A DNA stretch of 44,009 nt from Edaphobacter aggregans (GCA_022736715.1 DZDJ01000006.1:62045-106053); one strand, 5' to 3'. Counted from the stretch's first letter, positions 17,456 to 27,681 are shown. Notes: generated from the letters alone by a model not told the origin. Numbers and translations: made by a program.

Positions 17456-18655
17456 ATGAGCATTCGCGATCAGGTTTACTTCTTCGACACGACACTCCGC
17501 GACGGCGAACAGTCCCCCGGCTGCAGCATGAACACCAGCGAGAAGCTCCGGCTGGCGCATCAGCTCTGCACGCTGGGTGTGGACACGATTGAAGCTGGCT
17601 TTGCCATTGCCTCGCAGGACGACTTCAATGCCGTGCAGACGGTGGCCCGCGAGGTGGCGCGCGGAAAAGCGGCCCCGCGCATCGCCTCCCTTTCCCGCGC
17701 CAAGCGCGAGGACATTGAGGCCGCGGCACGCGCCGTGGAACCGGCGGACAAGAACCGCATTCACATCTTTCTTTCCTGCTCAGACCTGCATCTGGAGTAC
17801 AAGCTGAAAATCTCGCGTGAACAGGCGCTGGAGCAGGCGGCTGAGTCCGTCGAACTGGCGGCAAAACTCGTAGATGAAGTGGAGTTCTCGCCGGAAGATG
17901 CCACCCGCACCGATCCGGACTTCCTGTGCAAGGTGGTCGGCGTTGCCGTACAGGCGGGGGCAAAGGTCATCAATATCCCGGACACGGTCGGCTACACCGT
18001 TCCACAGGAGTATGCGGCGACCTTTCGCATGTTGAAGGAGCGCGTGCCGGGCATTGAGAATGTGGTCCTCTCCTCGCACTGCCACGACGACCTGGGTATG
18101 GCCGTGGCCAACTCGCTGGCGGCGATTGAGGCCGGTGCGCGGCAGGTGGAGTGCACCATCAACGGCATTGGCGAGCGTGCTGGCAATGCGGCGCTGGAAG
18201 AGATTGCCGCCGCCATGATGGTGCGCGAGGACAAGTATCCGTACCGCAGCAACATTGTGCACGCGCAGCTTTTCCCCACCAGCCAGATGCTGGGCAACTT
18301 CATCAGCTTCCGGCCGTCTCCGAACAAGGCCATCGTGGGCAGCAACGCCTTTGCGCACGAGTCCGGCATTCACCAGCATGGCGTGCTGTCGAACCCGCTG
18401 ACCTACGAAATCATGACGCCGGAGTCGGTCGGCGTGGAGAAGAACAACATCGTGCTGGGCAAGCACTCCGGCCGCCGCGCGCTGGAGCATCGCCTGCGTG
18501 AGCTGGGGGTTTCGCTCACACGCGAAGAGCTGGACGATGTCTACCACCAGTTCACCGAACTGGCCGATCGCAAGAAGGGCATTTACGACATTGACCTGCT
18601 GAATCTTGTCTCGCACGAGCGGCGGCAGGAGGCCGGGGCCATCAAGTCCGCCTAG
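17456..18655 (+). CDS. leuA: 2-isopropylmalate synthase, short form without regulatory domain
   Basis: A 399-residue enzyme for the first leucine-specific step: acetyl-CoA plus 2-oxoisovalerate give 2-isopropylmalate. Start at ATG 17456 with GAGAGG 5 bases upstream. The HMGL-like TIM barrel has [10 protein letters not shown] (10-19), the metal-binding SHCHDDLG (His208, His210), NGIGERAGN (236-244) and HESGIHQHG (301-309). The chain ends about 10 residues after [10 protein letters not shown], where full-length LeuA (over 500 residues) would begin the ~120-residue allosteric domain that binds leucine. That domain is absent with no sign of a frameshift downstream: the stop is followed by a normal gap and leuB. 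Homocitrate or citramalate synthase is possible by family, but leuB, leuC and leuD directly follow. Confidence 0.93.
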   Translation: MSIRDQVYFFDTTLRDGEQSPGCSMNTSEKLRLAHQLCTLGVDTIEAGFAIASQDDFNAVQTVAREVARGKAAPRIASLSRAKREDIEAAARAVEPADKNRIHIFLSCSDLHLEYKLKISREQALEQAAESVELAAKLVDEVEFSPEDATRTDPDFLCKVVGVAVQAGAKVINIPDTVGYTVPQEYAATFRMLKERVPGIENVVLSSHCHDDLGMAVANSLAAIEAGARQVECTINGIGERAGNAALEEIAAAMMVREDKYPYRSNIVHAQLFPTSQMLGNFISFRPSPNKAIVGSNAFAHESGIHQHGVLSNPLTYEIMTPESVGVEKNNIVLGKHSGRRALEHRLRELGVSLTREELDDVYHQFTELADRKKGIYDIDLLNLVSHERRQEAGAIKSA

Positions 18656-18728
18656 AACAGCAGGGGCTCGCCTTGCCGGAAAGCATTGTTACGAACTTTA
18701 TATTCGATTTTTTTGAGAGGTTGTCTTT

Positions 18729-19838
18729 ATGCACTTGAAGATTGCAGTCCTTGCCGGAGACGGCATTGGCCCGGAAGTGACCCAGGAAGCGGTCCAGATT
18801 CTGCGGGCAGTGGCCGAGATGGGTGGTTATGACTTCCAGTTCCAGCAGTTGCTGCTTGGCGGCGTGGCCATTACCGCAGCCGGTACGCCGCTGCCCACGG
18901 CCACGCTGGATGCCTGTCTGGAAAGTGATGCGGCGCTGCTGGGCGCCGTGGGCGACAACAAGTTCAACGCGCTGCCGCCGGACCGCCGTCCGGAGGCTGG
19001 CCTGTTGCAGATTCGCCAGGCGCTGGGCGGCTATGCCAATCTGCGCCCCTCGATTGCCTACAAGCCGCTGACGAACAATTCTCCGCTGCGGCCGGAAGTG
19101 ACCGAAGGTGCAAACATCCTCTTTGTGCGCGAGCTGCTGGGCGGCCTTTACTTTGGAGAGCCGCGCTCGTGGAACAAGGACACGAACTTGGCCATTAACA
19201 CGATGCGCTACACGCGCGACGAAGTGGCCCGCGTGGCCCGCGTGGCCTTCGAGCTGGCCTCGAAGCGCAAGAAGAAGGTGACATCCGTCGACAAGGCCAA
19301 CGTGCTGGAAGTTTCGCAGCTGTGGCGCGCCACGGTGACGGAGATTGCGGCGCAGTATCCCGATGTGACGCTGGAGCACCAGTTGGTGGACTCCATGGCC
19401 ATGCACCTGATGAACATCCCGCGTAACTTCGACGTGGTGCTTACCGAGAACCTGTTTGGTGACATCCTTTCCGACGAAGCGGCCGTGATTACCGGCTCGC
19501 TGGGCATGCTGCCCTCGGCTACGATTGGCGGCGCGGTGAATCTGTATGAGCCGGTGCATGGGTCGGCGCCGGATATCGCCGGAACAGGCAAGGCGAATCC
19601 GCTGGGCGCGATTCTGACGGCGGCCATGGTGCTGCGCCACTCCGCCGGGCTGGAGCAGGATGCGCAGGCCGTGGAAACGGCCGTGAACAACGTGCTGGAG
19701 GCTGGCTACCGCACGGCGGACCTGGCGCGCGGCAACCAGCCGGGGCAGCAGATTGTGACCACGCGCGAGATGGGCAAGCTGGTGCACAGCGCACTCAACG
19801 AGATCATTGACCGCCGCCAGGCCATGCACGCGGTATAG
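18729..19838 (+). CDS. leuB: 3-isopropylmalate dehydrogenase
   Basis: A 369-residue protein that oxidatively decarboxylates 3-isopropylmalate with NAD+ to 2-oxoisocaproate (third leucine step). Motifs: IAVLAGDGIGPEV at the N-terminus, LLGAVGDNKFN (about 75-85), VRELLGGLYFGEPR, and the metal/NAD segment LFGDILSDEAAVITGSLGMLPSA (about 240-262), then YEPVHGSAPDIAGTGKANP. All fit the LeuB rather than the isocitrate dehydrogenase branch. It starts 73 bp after leuA, with AGAGG about 10 bases before the ATG, and is followed 74 bp later by leuC; the gap holds a short GGGGC/GCCCC hairpin. It belongs to the leu-ilv run. Confidence 0.97.
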   Translation: MHLKIAVLAGDGIGPEVTQEAVQILRAVAEMGGYDFQFQQLLLGGVAITAAGTPLPTATLDACLESDAALLGAVGDNKFNALPPDRRPEAGLLQIRQALGGYANLRPSIAYKPLTNNSPLRPEVTEGANILFVRELLGGLYFGEPRSWNKDTNLAINTMRYTRDEVARVARVAFELASKRKKKVTSVDKANVLEVSQLWRATVTEIAAQYPDVTLEHQLVDSMAMHLMNIPRNFDVVLTENLFGDILSDEAAVITGSLGMLPSATIGGAVNLYEPVHGSAPDIAGTGKANPLGAILTAAMVLRHSAGLEQDAQAVETAVNNVLEAGYRTADLARGNQPGQQIVTTREMGKLVHSALNEIIDRRQAMHAV

Positions 19839-19912
19839 AGCAGGTGGGGGCTGCGGCCCGCGCAACAGACAAAAATCAATGCCGGGGCCTTTGCCCCTGA
19901 GGTACGAAATAC

Positions 19913-21343
19913 ATGTCAGAAACACCGAAAACATTGTTTGAAAAAGTCTGGGAGCAGCATGTGGTCGTCGAACCGCAGGGCGAGCCGTCCCTGATCTACA
20001 TTGATCTGCATCTCATCCATGAAGTGACCTCGCCGCAGGCCTTCGATGGGCTGTGCCTTTCCGGACGCAAGCTGCGCCGCCCCGACCGCTGCGTGGCCAC
20101 GGCAGACCACAACGTGCCGACAACGAAAGACCGGCTGGTAATTGCCGACCAGACTGCCGCAAAGCAGATTGATACGCTGCGCAGGAACTGCAAAGAGTTT
20201 GGCGTTGAGCTGTATGACGTTGATTCGCAGAACCAGGGCATTGTGCATGTGATTGGGCCGGAGCTGGGCCTTACCAAGCCGGGCATGACGATCGTCTGTG
20301 GCGATTCGCACACCTCGACCCACGGCGCTTTTGGTGCGCTGGCCTTTGGCATTGGCACGTCGGAGGTGGAGCACGTGATGGCGACGCAGTGCCTGCCACA
20401 GTCGAAACCGAAGAGCTTCCTGATCCGCGTGGAGGGTGAGCTGCCCGCCGCGGTGACGGCGAAGGACATTGTGCTGGCCATTATCGGCCGGATTGGCACG
20501 GACGGCGCAACCGGGTATGTGATCGAGTATGCAGGCTCGGCCATCCGCTCGCTGAGCATGGAGGGCCGCATGACGGTCTGCAATATGAGCATCGAAGCGG
20601 GCGCACGCGCTGGCATGATCGCTCCGGACGAGACCACCTTTGCGTATCTGAAGGACAAGAAGTACGCACCGCAGAATTCACAGGACGGCGGTGCGGCATG
20701 GGACGAGGCCGTGGCGCAGTGGAAGCAGTTGGCGTCGGACCCCGGCGCGCGGTATGACCGCGAGCTGGTGATCGATGCAGCGGCGCTGGCACCGTATGTG
20801 AGCTGGGGCACCAACCCGGGCATGGTGGTTCCCATCACGGCAGCGGTTCCTGACCCGGCTGCTGCCGAGTCCGACTCCGACCGCCGCGGCTTTGAGCGCG
20901 CGCTGGAGTATATGGACCTGAAGGCAGGCACGCCGATGGAAAAGATCGCCATCGACCGCGTCTTTCTGGGCTCCTGCACCAACTCGCGGATTGAAGACCT
21001 GCGCGCTGCGGCCAGGGTAGTTCACGGCTACAAAGTGGCCACCACGGTGCGCGCGATGGTGGTTCCGGGCTCGCAGCAGGTGAAGCATCAGGCAGAAGCG
21101 GAAGGGCTGGACAAGGTTTTTGTCGAGGCTGGCTTTGAGTGGCGCGAACCGGGCTGCTCCATGTGTCTGGGCATGAATCCCGATATTCTTTCGCCGGGCG
21201 AGCGCTGCGCTTCCACCAGCAACCGCAATTTTGAGGGACGCCAGGGACGCGGTGGCCGCACGCATCTGGTAAGTCCGGAGATGGCGGCCGCGGCCGCCGT
21301 GACCGGCCACTTTACCGATGTTCGTCAGTGGGAATTCAGGTAA
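19913..21343 (+). CDS. leuC: 3-isopropylmalate dehydratase large subunit
   Basis: A 476-residue subunit of isopropylmalate isomerase, which interconverts 2- and 3-isopropylmalate through a [4Fe-4S] cluster. The aconitase-family cluster cysteines are visible in [14 protein letters not shown] and [11 protein letters not shown]; substrate/cluster motifs include [24 protein letters not shown] and [15 protein letters not shown], and [19 protein letters not shown] lies near the C-terminus. Length and the separate leuD downstream place it in the bacterial heterodimeric type. The start ATG at 19913 follows a GAGG 10 bases upstream. It forms a complex with LeuD, encoded 63 bp downstream past a nested hairpin. 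Confidence 0.97.
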   Translation: MSETPKTLFEKVWEQHVVVEPQGEPSLIYIDLHLIHEVTSPQAFDGLCLSGRKLRRPDRCVATADHNVPTTKDRLVIADQTAAKQIDTLRRNCKEFGVELYDVDSQNQGIVHVIGPELGLTKPGMTIVCGDSHTSTHGAFGALAFGIGTSEVEHVMATQCLPQSKPKSFLIRVEGELPAAVTAKDIVLAIIGRIGTDGATGYVIEYAGSAIRSLSMEGRMTVCNMSIEAGARAGMIAPDETTFAYLKDKKYAPQNSQDGGAAWDEAVAQWKQLASDPGARYDRELVIDAAALAPYVSWGTNPGMVVPITAAVPDPAAAESDSDRRGFERALEYMDLKAGTPMEKIAIDRVFLGSCTNSRIEDLRAAARVVHGYKVATTVRAMVVPGSQQVKHQAEAEGLDKVFVEAGFEWREPGCSMCLGMNPDILSPGERCASTSNRNFEGRQGRGGRTHLVSPEMAAAAAVTGHFTDVRQWEFR

Positions 21344-21351
21344 TACAGCTA

Positions 21352-21394
21352 CCAGCTCTTAGCTTCTGGCCGTTAGCTAAAAGCAGGAAGCTGG
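21352..21394. other. Nested inverted repeat between leuC and leuD
   Basis: CCAGCT (21352-21357) pairs with AGCTGG (21389-21394), and inside it TTAGCT (21359-21364) pairs with AGCTAA (21375-21380). The hairpin ends just before the leuD ribosome site GAAGGAG (21394-21400). It could act in mRNA processing, stability or differential expression of the two subunits. Confidence 0.55.
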
Positions 21395-21406
21395 AAGGAG
21401 ATTTTT

Positions 21407-22042
21407 ATGCAACCCATTCGTACACTTACCTCGCTGGCCGCTCCGCTGGACCGCGTGAACGTGGACACGGACCAGATTATTCCGAAGCAGTTTTTGAAGC
21501 GCATTGAGCGCACCGGCTACGGCGAGTTTCTTTTCTTTGACTGGCGGCGCATTCAGGATGGTGCGGACGCGGGCAAGCCGGATCCGGAGTTCACGCTGAA
21601 CCAGACACGCTATGCCGGCGCGCAGATTCTGCTGGCGGGCAAGAACTTTGGCTGTGGCAGCTCGCGCGAGCACGCGGCCTGGGCGCTGTCGGACTTCGGC
21701 TTCCGCTGTGTGATTGCGCCGACTTTTGCCGATATTTTCTATTCCAATGCAGGCAAAAACGGCATACTGCTGGTCCAGTTGCCGGAAGAACAGGTGCAAA
21801 CGCTGCTGGACCGCGCCGCGGCCAATGGAGGCTACAAGATCACCGTTTCACTGGAAGACCAGACGGTGCGCGACGACCACGGCTTCTATGCGCAGTTCCA
21901 GATTGACCCCTTCCGCCGCTACTGCCTGCTGGACGGACTGGACGACATTGGGCTGACGCTGCGCCATGCCGGCGCGCTCGACAAGTTTGAGACGGAGCAC
22001 GACGGGAAGTTCTGGCTCAAGCCACGGCCCGCGGTGGTTTAG
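21407..22042 (+). CDS. leuD: 3-isopropylmalate dehydratase small subunit
   Basis: A 211-residue small subunit, the swivel domain of isopropylmalate isomerase. Start at ATG 21407 after GAAGGAG. Motifs: NVDTDQIIPKQFLKR near the N-terminus, the AGKNFGCGSSREHAAWAL loop (about 77-94) and FADIFYSNAGKNGILLV. Partner of LeuC, 63 bp upstream. The chain is of ordinary length. It completes the leucine branch; the next gene, ilvB, starts 155 bp later. Confidence 0.97.
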   Translation: MQPIRTLTSLAAPLDRVNVDTDQIIPKQFLKRIERTGYGEFLFFDWRRIQDGADAGKPDPEFTLNQTRYAGAQILLAGKNFGCGSSREHAAWALSDFGFRCVIAPTFADIFYSNAGKNGILLVQLPEEQVQTLLDRAAANGGYKITVSLEDQTVRDDHGFYAQFQIDPFRRYCLLDGLDDIGLTLRHAGALDKFETEHDGKFWLKPRPAVV

Positions 22043-22160
22043 CCGGACGGGACAGGCCGGGCCGTAACATTGCATTCTTCAACAGGTTTTCTGCGGCACC
22101 TTGCAGCAGTAGGCCTACAAACACCAGCAGGAACCAACTCGAATCCACGGAGCATCTGCC

Positions 22161-22196
22161 CTGGAGGTCATCGAAATACTGGAGGTCATCGAAATA
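22161..22196 (+). repeat. Exact 18-bp tandem duplication at the ilvB ribosome site
   Basis: The unit CTGGAGGTCATCGAAATA occurs twice without a gap (22161-22178 and 22179-22196), ending one base before the ilvB ATG. Each unit holds a GGAGG; only the second (22181-22185) is near enough, at 12 bases, to serve as a Shine-Dalgarno sequence. Confidence 0.95.
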
Positions 22197-22197
22197 T

Positions 22198-23985
22198 ATG
22201 AGCATCCAATCCAACTCGATCAAAGCCAGCAATGAAGACACTACCGAGCCCTTGAAGCTCCCCCGGAACACCCCGCTGACAGGCGCAGAGATTCTTTGGG
22301 CGACGCTGGCGGGCGAAGGTGTAGACACGGTCTTTGGTTATCCGGGCGGCGCGATTCTGCCTGCATACGATGCGCTGCGCAAGTTCCCGGTCCGCCATGT
22401 GCTGGTGCGGCATGAGCAGGGAGCCGCGCACATGGCCGATGGCTATGCGCGCGCCTGCGGCAAGGTGGGAGTGGCCATTGCCACCTCCGGCCCGGGAGCC
22501 ACCAATCTTGTGACCGGCATTGCCACGGCCATGATGGATTCGATCCCGATGGTCTGCATCACCGGGCAGGTGAGCAGCAAAGCGCTTGGCTCCGATGCGT
22601 TTCAGGAAGTGGACATCACCGGCATCACGCTGCCGATCACCAAGCACAACTATCTGGTGACGCGCGCGGAAGACGTTGCGCCCACGCTGCGCGAGGCCTT
22701 CCAGATCGCGCAGTCCGGACGCCCCGGCCCGGTGCTGGTGGACATTACCAAGGACGCGCAGCAGAACACGGCGATCTTTGACTTTGATGCCGCCGCACCG
22801 AAGCCCTATCGTCCGCACCCGATGCTGCGCGCCGAAAGCGGATCTATCACGGAGGCCATAGAACTGCTCAAGCAGGCCAAACGGCCGTTGATTCTGGCCG
22901 GGCATGGCATTCTACAGTCGGGCGCAATGGACGAGGTGCTCCAGTTTGCCGAACGTGGACGGATTCCAGTGGCCTGCACGCTGCTGGGGCTGGGCGCGGT
23001 GCCGGCCTCGCATCCGCTGAATCTGGGCATGATGGGCATGCACGGCGAATCATGGGTGAACAACGCGATTCAGCAGGCGGACCTGCTGCTGGCCTTTGGC
23101 ATGCGCTTTGACGATCGCGTGACCGGCAACCTGGCCACCTATGCGCAGAATGCGAAGAAGATCCACATTGAGATTGACCCTTCGGAGATCAACAAGAACG
23201 TCAAGGTCGACGTGGCCCTGATCGGCGACCTGCGGCAGGTGCTCAAGACGCTGCTGCCGCTGCTGCCGGAAGGCACGGACGCCCGATGGATCAGCGCCAT
23301 CAACGCCATGAAGGGCGATGCGGCGGTGCGTGACATAGTGAACCTGCCGGACAATGGCCATCTGTACGCCGCGCACGTCATCAACGACATCTGGCACGCC
23401 ACCGAAGGCAGGGCTATTATTGTGACGGACGTGGGCCAGCACCAGATGTGGGAAGCACAGTACTACAAACACGACCACCCGAACACGCTCATCACCTCCG
23501 GGGGCCTGGGCACAATGGGCTTTGCACTGCCCGCGGCCATCGGCGCAAAGGTTGCGCAACCGGAAAAGGACGTCTGGGTGATTGTGGGCGATGGCGGCTT
23601 CCAGATGACGGCGGCCGAGCTTTCCACCATCCAGCAGGAGCGGCTGAAGATCCACATTGCGGTGATCAACAACGGCTTTCTTGGCATGGTGCGGCAATGG
23701 CAGGAGGCGTTCTATGACAAGAACTACGCCTGCTCACCGATTCTGAGCCCGGACTTTGTGAAGCTGGCCGACGCGCATGGCATCAGCGCCGCGCATGTCC
23801 GCTCGCGGGCCGAGGTGGTCCCCACGGTGCAGAAAGCGCTGCAACAGGACGGGGCCTACCTGATCAATTTTCAGGTGGAGCAGGAAGACGCGGTGTATCC
23901 GATGATTGCTCCGGGCGCTGCTCTGCATGACATGATCCGCCGCCCGCAACACAACCCGTTGGTGGAGACGGCGGAAGACGAGTAA
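22198..23985 (+). CDS. ilvB: Acetolactate synthase large (catalytic) subunit
   Basis: A 595-residue thiamine-diphosphate enzyme that condenses two pyruvates to acetolactate (valine/leucine) or pyruvate with 2-oxobutyrate (isoleucine). Layout: N-terminal TPP domain with VFGYPGGAILPAYDAL, catalytic Glu73 in VRHEQGAAHMADGYAR; central FAD-binding domain (about 210-360, KRPLILAGHGI, FGMRFDDRVTGN); C-terminal TPP/Mg domain with the GDGGFQM...NN motif (about 463-485, NNGFLGMVRQWQ). The N-terminus has about 30 extra residues before the core. The start ATG at 22198 lies behind the tandem duplicated ribosome site. It works with IlvN, encoded 183 bp downstream. Confidence 0.97.
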   Translation: MSIQSNSIKASNEDTTEPLKLPRNTPLTGAEILWATLAGEGVDTVFGYPGGAILPAYDALRKFPVRHVLVRHEQGAAHMADGYARACGKVGVAIATSGPGATNLVTGIATAMMDSIPMVCITGQVSSKALGSDAFQEVDITGITLPITKHNYLVTRAEDVAPTLREAFQIAQSGRPGPVLVDITKDAQQNTAIFDFDAAAPKPYRPHPMLRAESGSITEAIELLKQAKRPLILAGHGILQSGAMDEVLQFAERGRIPVACTLLGLGAVPASHPLNLGMMGMHGESWVNNAIQQADLLLAFGMRFDDRVTGNLATYAQNAKKIHIEIDPSEINKNVKVDVALIGDLRQVLKTLLPLLPEGTDARWISAINAMKGDAAVRDIVNLPDNGHLYAAHVINDIWHATEGRAIIVTDVGQHQMWEAQYYKHDHPNTLITSGGLGTMGFALPAAIGAKVAQPEKDVWVIVGDGGFQMTAAELSTIQQERLKIHIAVINNGFLGMVRQWQEAFYDKNYACSPILSPDFVKLADAHGISAAHVRSRAEVVPTVQKALQQDGAYLINFQVEQEDAVYPMIAPGAALHDMIRRPQHNPLVETAEDE

Positions 23986-23991
23986 AAGCAC

Positions 23992-24146
23992 GACCACGGA
24001 TGGCACGGATACACACGGACCAAAGGCAGCAGACAAAATATGAGCGTCGGCTGCTGACGGCTCTGCGATGGAGTCAGCAGGCCAGGAAGCAGCGGTTCAG
24101 GAATCAAGAAAAGTTTTATCCATGTTTCCCCGTGTCACCCGTGGTC
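23992..24146. repeat. Imperfect inverted-repeat element between ilvB and ilvN
   Basis: GACCACGGATGGCACGGA at 23992-24009 and CCCGTGTCACCCGTGGTC at 24129-24146 match as inverted arms in 15 of 18 positions, enclosing about 119 bases with no ORF I can support. The CCACGGAT.CACGGATACACACGGA wording resembles intergenic repeats common in many bacterial genomes (from memory, not checked). It fills nearly all of the 183-bp gap inside an otherwise coherent operon. Confidence 0.6.
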
Positions 24147-24168
24147 AGGCTTTGCAAAGGACGAACTT

Positions 24169-24765
24169 ATGCTGCATACATTCGTAGCACTGGTAGAGGA
24201 CAAGCCCGGCGTGCTGACGCGCGTGGCGTCGCTGTTTCGCCGTTTGAACATCAACATTGTTTCGCTCACGGTGGGCGAGTCGGAACGGCCCAACGTGTCG
24301 CGCATGACGATTGTGGCCGAAGCGCCGGAGCAGGCCGCGCACCGCATTATGGCCTCGCTCTACAAACTGGAGATCACGCTGGAGGTGGACGAGGTGGGCC
24401 GGCATTCGGCGGTGGTCCGCGAGCTGGCGCTGATCAAAGTGGCGGCCGGCCCGGCGAACCGCTCGAACCTGTTCTCGCTGGCGGAGGTCTTCCGGGCGCG
24501 CGTGGTGGATCTTGCACCGGAGTCGCTGATGCTGGAACTGACGGGCGGCGCCAGCAAGATTGAGGGCCTCATCCAGGTGCTGCAGGAAAGCGGCTACAGC
24601 ATCCTGGAAATCTCGCGCACCGGCCGCATGGCTATGCGGCGCGGACACCATACCAGCCGCGTGCTGCAGGCGCTGGGCGGTGACCATGGCCTCAAGCGGA
24701 TGATTGGCCGGGCAACAGAGCTGGCAGCGGAGGACATGCCGGACCATATCTGTGAAACCGACTAG
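24169..24765 (+). CDS. ilvN: Acetolactate synthase regulatory small subunit
   Basis: A 198-residue regulatory subunit; the usual length is about 160-175, so the C-terminus is somewhat long. An N-terminal ACT domain (about 1-80: FVALVEDKPGVLTRVASLFRRLNIN..ESERPNVSRMTIV) carries the valine-binding loop GVLTRV, followed by the second ALS_ss_C domain (RSNLFSLAEVFRARVVD..LMLELTGGASKIEGLI) and a basic tail (GRMAMRRGHHTSR). It stabilises IlvB and confers valine feedback inhibition. No deletions in the binding loop are visible. The start follows GGACGAACTT; the ribosome site is modest. ilvC begins 78 bp downstream. Confidence 0.95.
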   Translation: MLHTFVALVEDKPGVLTRVASLFRRLNINIVSLTVGESERPNVSRMTIVAEAPEQAAHRIMASLYKLEITLEVDEVGRHSAVVRELALIKVAAGPANRSNLFSLAEVFRARVVDLAPESLMLELTGGASKIEGLIQVLQESGYSILEISRTGRMAMRRGHHTSRVLQALGGDHGLKRMIGRATELAAEDMPDHICETD

Positions 24766-25884
<1,119 letters not shown>

Positions 25885-25942
25885 CCGCGTATCTACAATC
25901 TGAGCAGGACAGGCTTACGCATTTTCAAGCCATTACGGGAGT

Positions 25943-25966
25943 GGCAGCATCGGCAACGATGCTGCC
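25943..25966 (+). terminator. Terminator of the leu-ilv run
   Basis: GGCAGCATCG and CGATGCTGCC form a perfect 10-bp stem closed by a stable GCAA tetraloop, followed by CTTTCATTTT. It lies 58 bases after the ilvC stop codon. Confidence 0.85.
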
Positions 25967-26039
25967 CTTTCATTTTCGCAAAATTTTCGCTATCCTCGAT
26001 CATCGTCCAGGTTGTTTTGCATCCAAATAGGAACAGCAC

Positions 26040-27509
26040 ATGGAAACTACGCAGGCCCCGGTTTTGTCACAGACCTTTGATTTGACCATCCCCACTCCCC
26101 GGCTGGAGCTGCTGGCAGCTCTGCGCAAGGTCAAGCATCTGGATGGGCTGACGGACGCCGAATATGAATGGCTGGCCGACCACGGCACGGAGCGCAAAGC
26201 TCTGCCAGGCACGGTCGTCTTTCAGGAAGGCGAACCGGCGACGCAGATGACCATCATGCTGAAGGGAGAGGTACACGTGCGCCGCGATCGCAGCGGCCCG
26301 GCAGCGCTCTTCATTGGCCGGTCCGGCGTCATCACCGGACTGATTCCCTTCTCGCGCATGAAGGCGCATGGAGGGCAGGGATCCACGGCCGGCAATACCT
26401 GGGTGCTGGACATCCATAAGGATCTCTTCCCTGAAATGCTGCAAGTGATTCCGTCGATGGGGCAGCGCTGCGTCAGCGTGCTGCTGGATCGCGTCCGCGA
26501 GGTGACGCGGATGGAGCAGCAGGCGGAAAAGCTGGCGGCGCTGGGCAAACTGGCGGGCAATCTGTCGCACGAGCTGAACAATCCGGCATCGGCGGCGCAA
26601 CGCAGCGCTTCCACCTTGCTGGGAGAGCTGCGCACCTATGGCTGGGCAAAGTATCAGCTCGGCAGTCTCTGTCTGACGGAAGAGCAAACCACCCGTTACC
26701 GGGATTGGGAAGCCAGCGTCCGGGCATCGCTGCCAATCACGCAGGGGCCGGCGCTTTCTACCATTGACCCTTTGCAGATAAGCGAGCGCGAGGACGCTTT
26801 AATGCAGTGGCTGCAACAACACAGGATTCCAGAGCCGTGGATTCTGGGGCCGACCTTTGCCGAGGCCGGTGTGGTGCCGGAGCATCTGGATGCGCTGGTG
26901 AAGGTGGCTTCTCCGGAGATTGTGCCGGCGGCGCTGGCGGCTTTTGCCTCGTCACTGCGCGCCGAGCGGATGACAGAGGCCGTGCTGGACTCGACGGCGC
27001 GCATCTTCGATCTGATCCGGGCAATCAAGGACTACTCCTACATGGACCAGGCTCCGATTCAGGAGATCGACCTGGCACAGGGACTGGAAAACACGCTGCT
27101 GATGTTGAATTCGCGGCTGCAACAGGTAACAGTGGAGCGGGACTACGATCCGGAGCTGCCTCCCCTCAGTGTTTATGGCAGTGAGCTGAACCAGGTGTGG
27201 ACGGCGCTGATTGAAAATGCGCTGGACGCGATGGAAGACCACGGCACGCTGCGGCTGCAGACGCACCTGAGCGGCCAGATGGCGCTGATCGAGGTACACG
27301 ACACCGGATTCGGCATTCCGGCGGACATCCGCAACCGCATTTTCGAGCCGTTTTTCACCACCAAGGCTCCGGGAAGCGGGCTGGGACTGGGGCTGGATGC
27401 GGCGATGCGGATTGTGCAGAAGCATCGTGGCTTCATCAGCGTGGAGTCGCGGCCAGGGGCCACCTGCTTCCAGGTGCGCCTGCCGCTGAACCAGTTGCAG
27501 GCGTACTAG
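26040..27509 (+). CDS. Histidine kinase with N-terminal cyclic-nucleotide-binding-like domain
   Basis: A 489-residue protein, predicted soluble. N-terminal residues about 20-155 look like a cNMP-binding (CAP effector) beta-roll: GLTDAEYEWLADHG, PGTVVFQEGEPATQMTIMLKGEVHV, then a trailing helix. A coiled coil with EQQAEKLAALGKLAGNLSHELNNP (phosphoacceptor His177, the HELNNP variant of the H box) leads to a long helical insert and HATPase_c (N box ENALDAM, G1 DTGFGIP, F box FEPFFTTK, G2 GSGLGLGLD). The expected ribose-phosphate cassette of a true cNMP binder is not clear, so the ligand is uncertain. No response regulator is adjacent. It follows the ilvC terminator and ends against hairpin repeat family 2. 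Confidence 0.88.
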   Translation: METTQAPVLSQTFDLTIPTPRLELLAALRKVKHLDGLTDAEYEWLADHGTERKALPGTVVFQEGEPATQMTIMLKGEVHVRRDRSGPAALFIGRSGVITGLIPFSRMKAHGGQGSTAGNTWVLDIHKDLFPEMLQVIPSMGQRCVSVLLDRVREVTRMEQQAEKLAALGKLAGNLSHELNNPASAAQRSASTLLGELRTYGWAKYQLGSLCLTEEQTTRYRDWEASVRASLPITQGPALSTIDPLQISEREDALMQWLQQHRIPEPWILGPTFAEAGVVPEHLDALVKVASPEIVPAALAAFASSLRAERMTEAVLDSTARIFDLIRAIKDYSYMDQAPIQEIDLAQGLENTLLMLNSRLQQVTVERDYDPELPPLSVYGSELNQVWTALIENALDAMEDHGTLRLQTHLSGQMALIEVHDTGFGIPADIRNRIFEPFFTTKAPGSGLGLGLDAAMRIVQKHRGFISVESRPGATCFQVRLPLNQLQAY

Positions 27510-27612
27510 CCAGTTTTCGTTCGCTTCCAGGGACATGCAGATTGGCTTTTTCCTGAGAAAAAAGCCATTTCAGGGCATCACGTTCCCTCTACACCAACTG
27601 GAAAATTGCTAT
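27510..27612 (-). repeat. Hairpin repeat family 2, copy 2
   Basis: The reverse complement matches 8954-9050 closely, including the AACTGG and CCAGTT arms (27596-27601 and 27510-27515), the GGCTTTTT..AAAAAGCC hairpin and the TAGAGGGAACGTGATGCC and CTGCATGTCCCTGGAA blocks. The outermost arm of copy 1 is not kept. It starts at the base after the kinase stop codon. Confidence 0.85.
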
Positions 27613-27622
27613 GAGACGCAGC

Positions 27623-27672
27623 AGAAAAAGACAGGGCCGAAGAGTATTTTCTCTTCGGCCCTGTCTTTTTCT
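27623..27672. terminator. Bidirectional 22-bp terminator
   Basis: Perfect inverted repeat 27623-27644 with 27651-27672 and a TATTTT loop. The AGAAAAAGACAG end gives a T-rich tail on both strands. It serves the convergent kinase and DUF4097 genes. Confidence 0.92.
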
Positions 27673-27681
27673 GTTTCCAGA

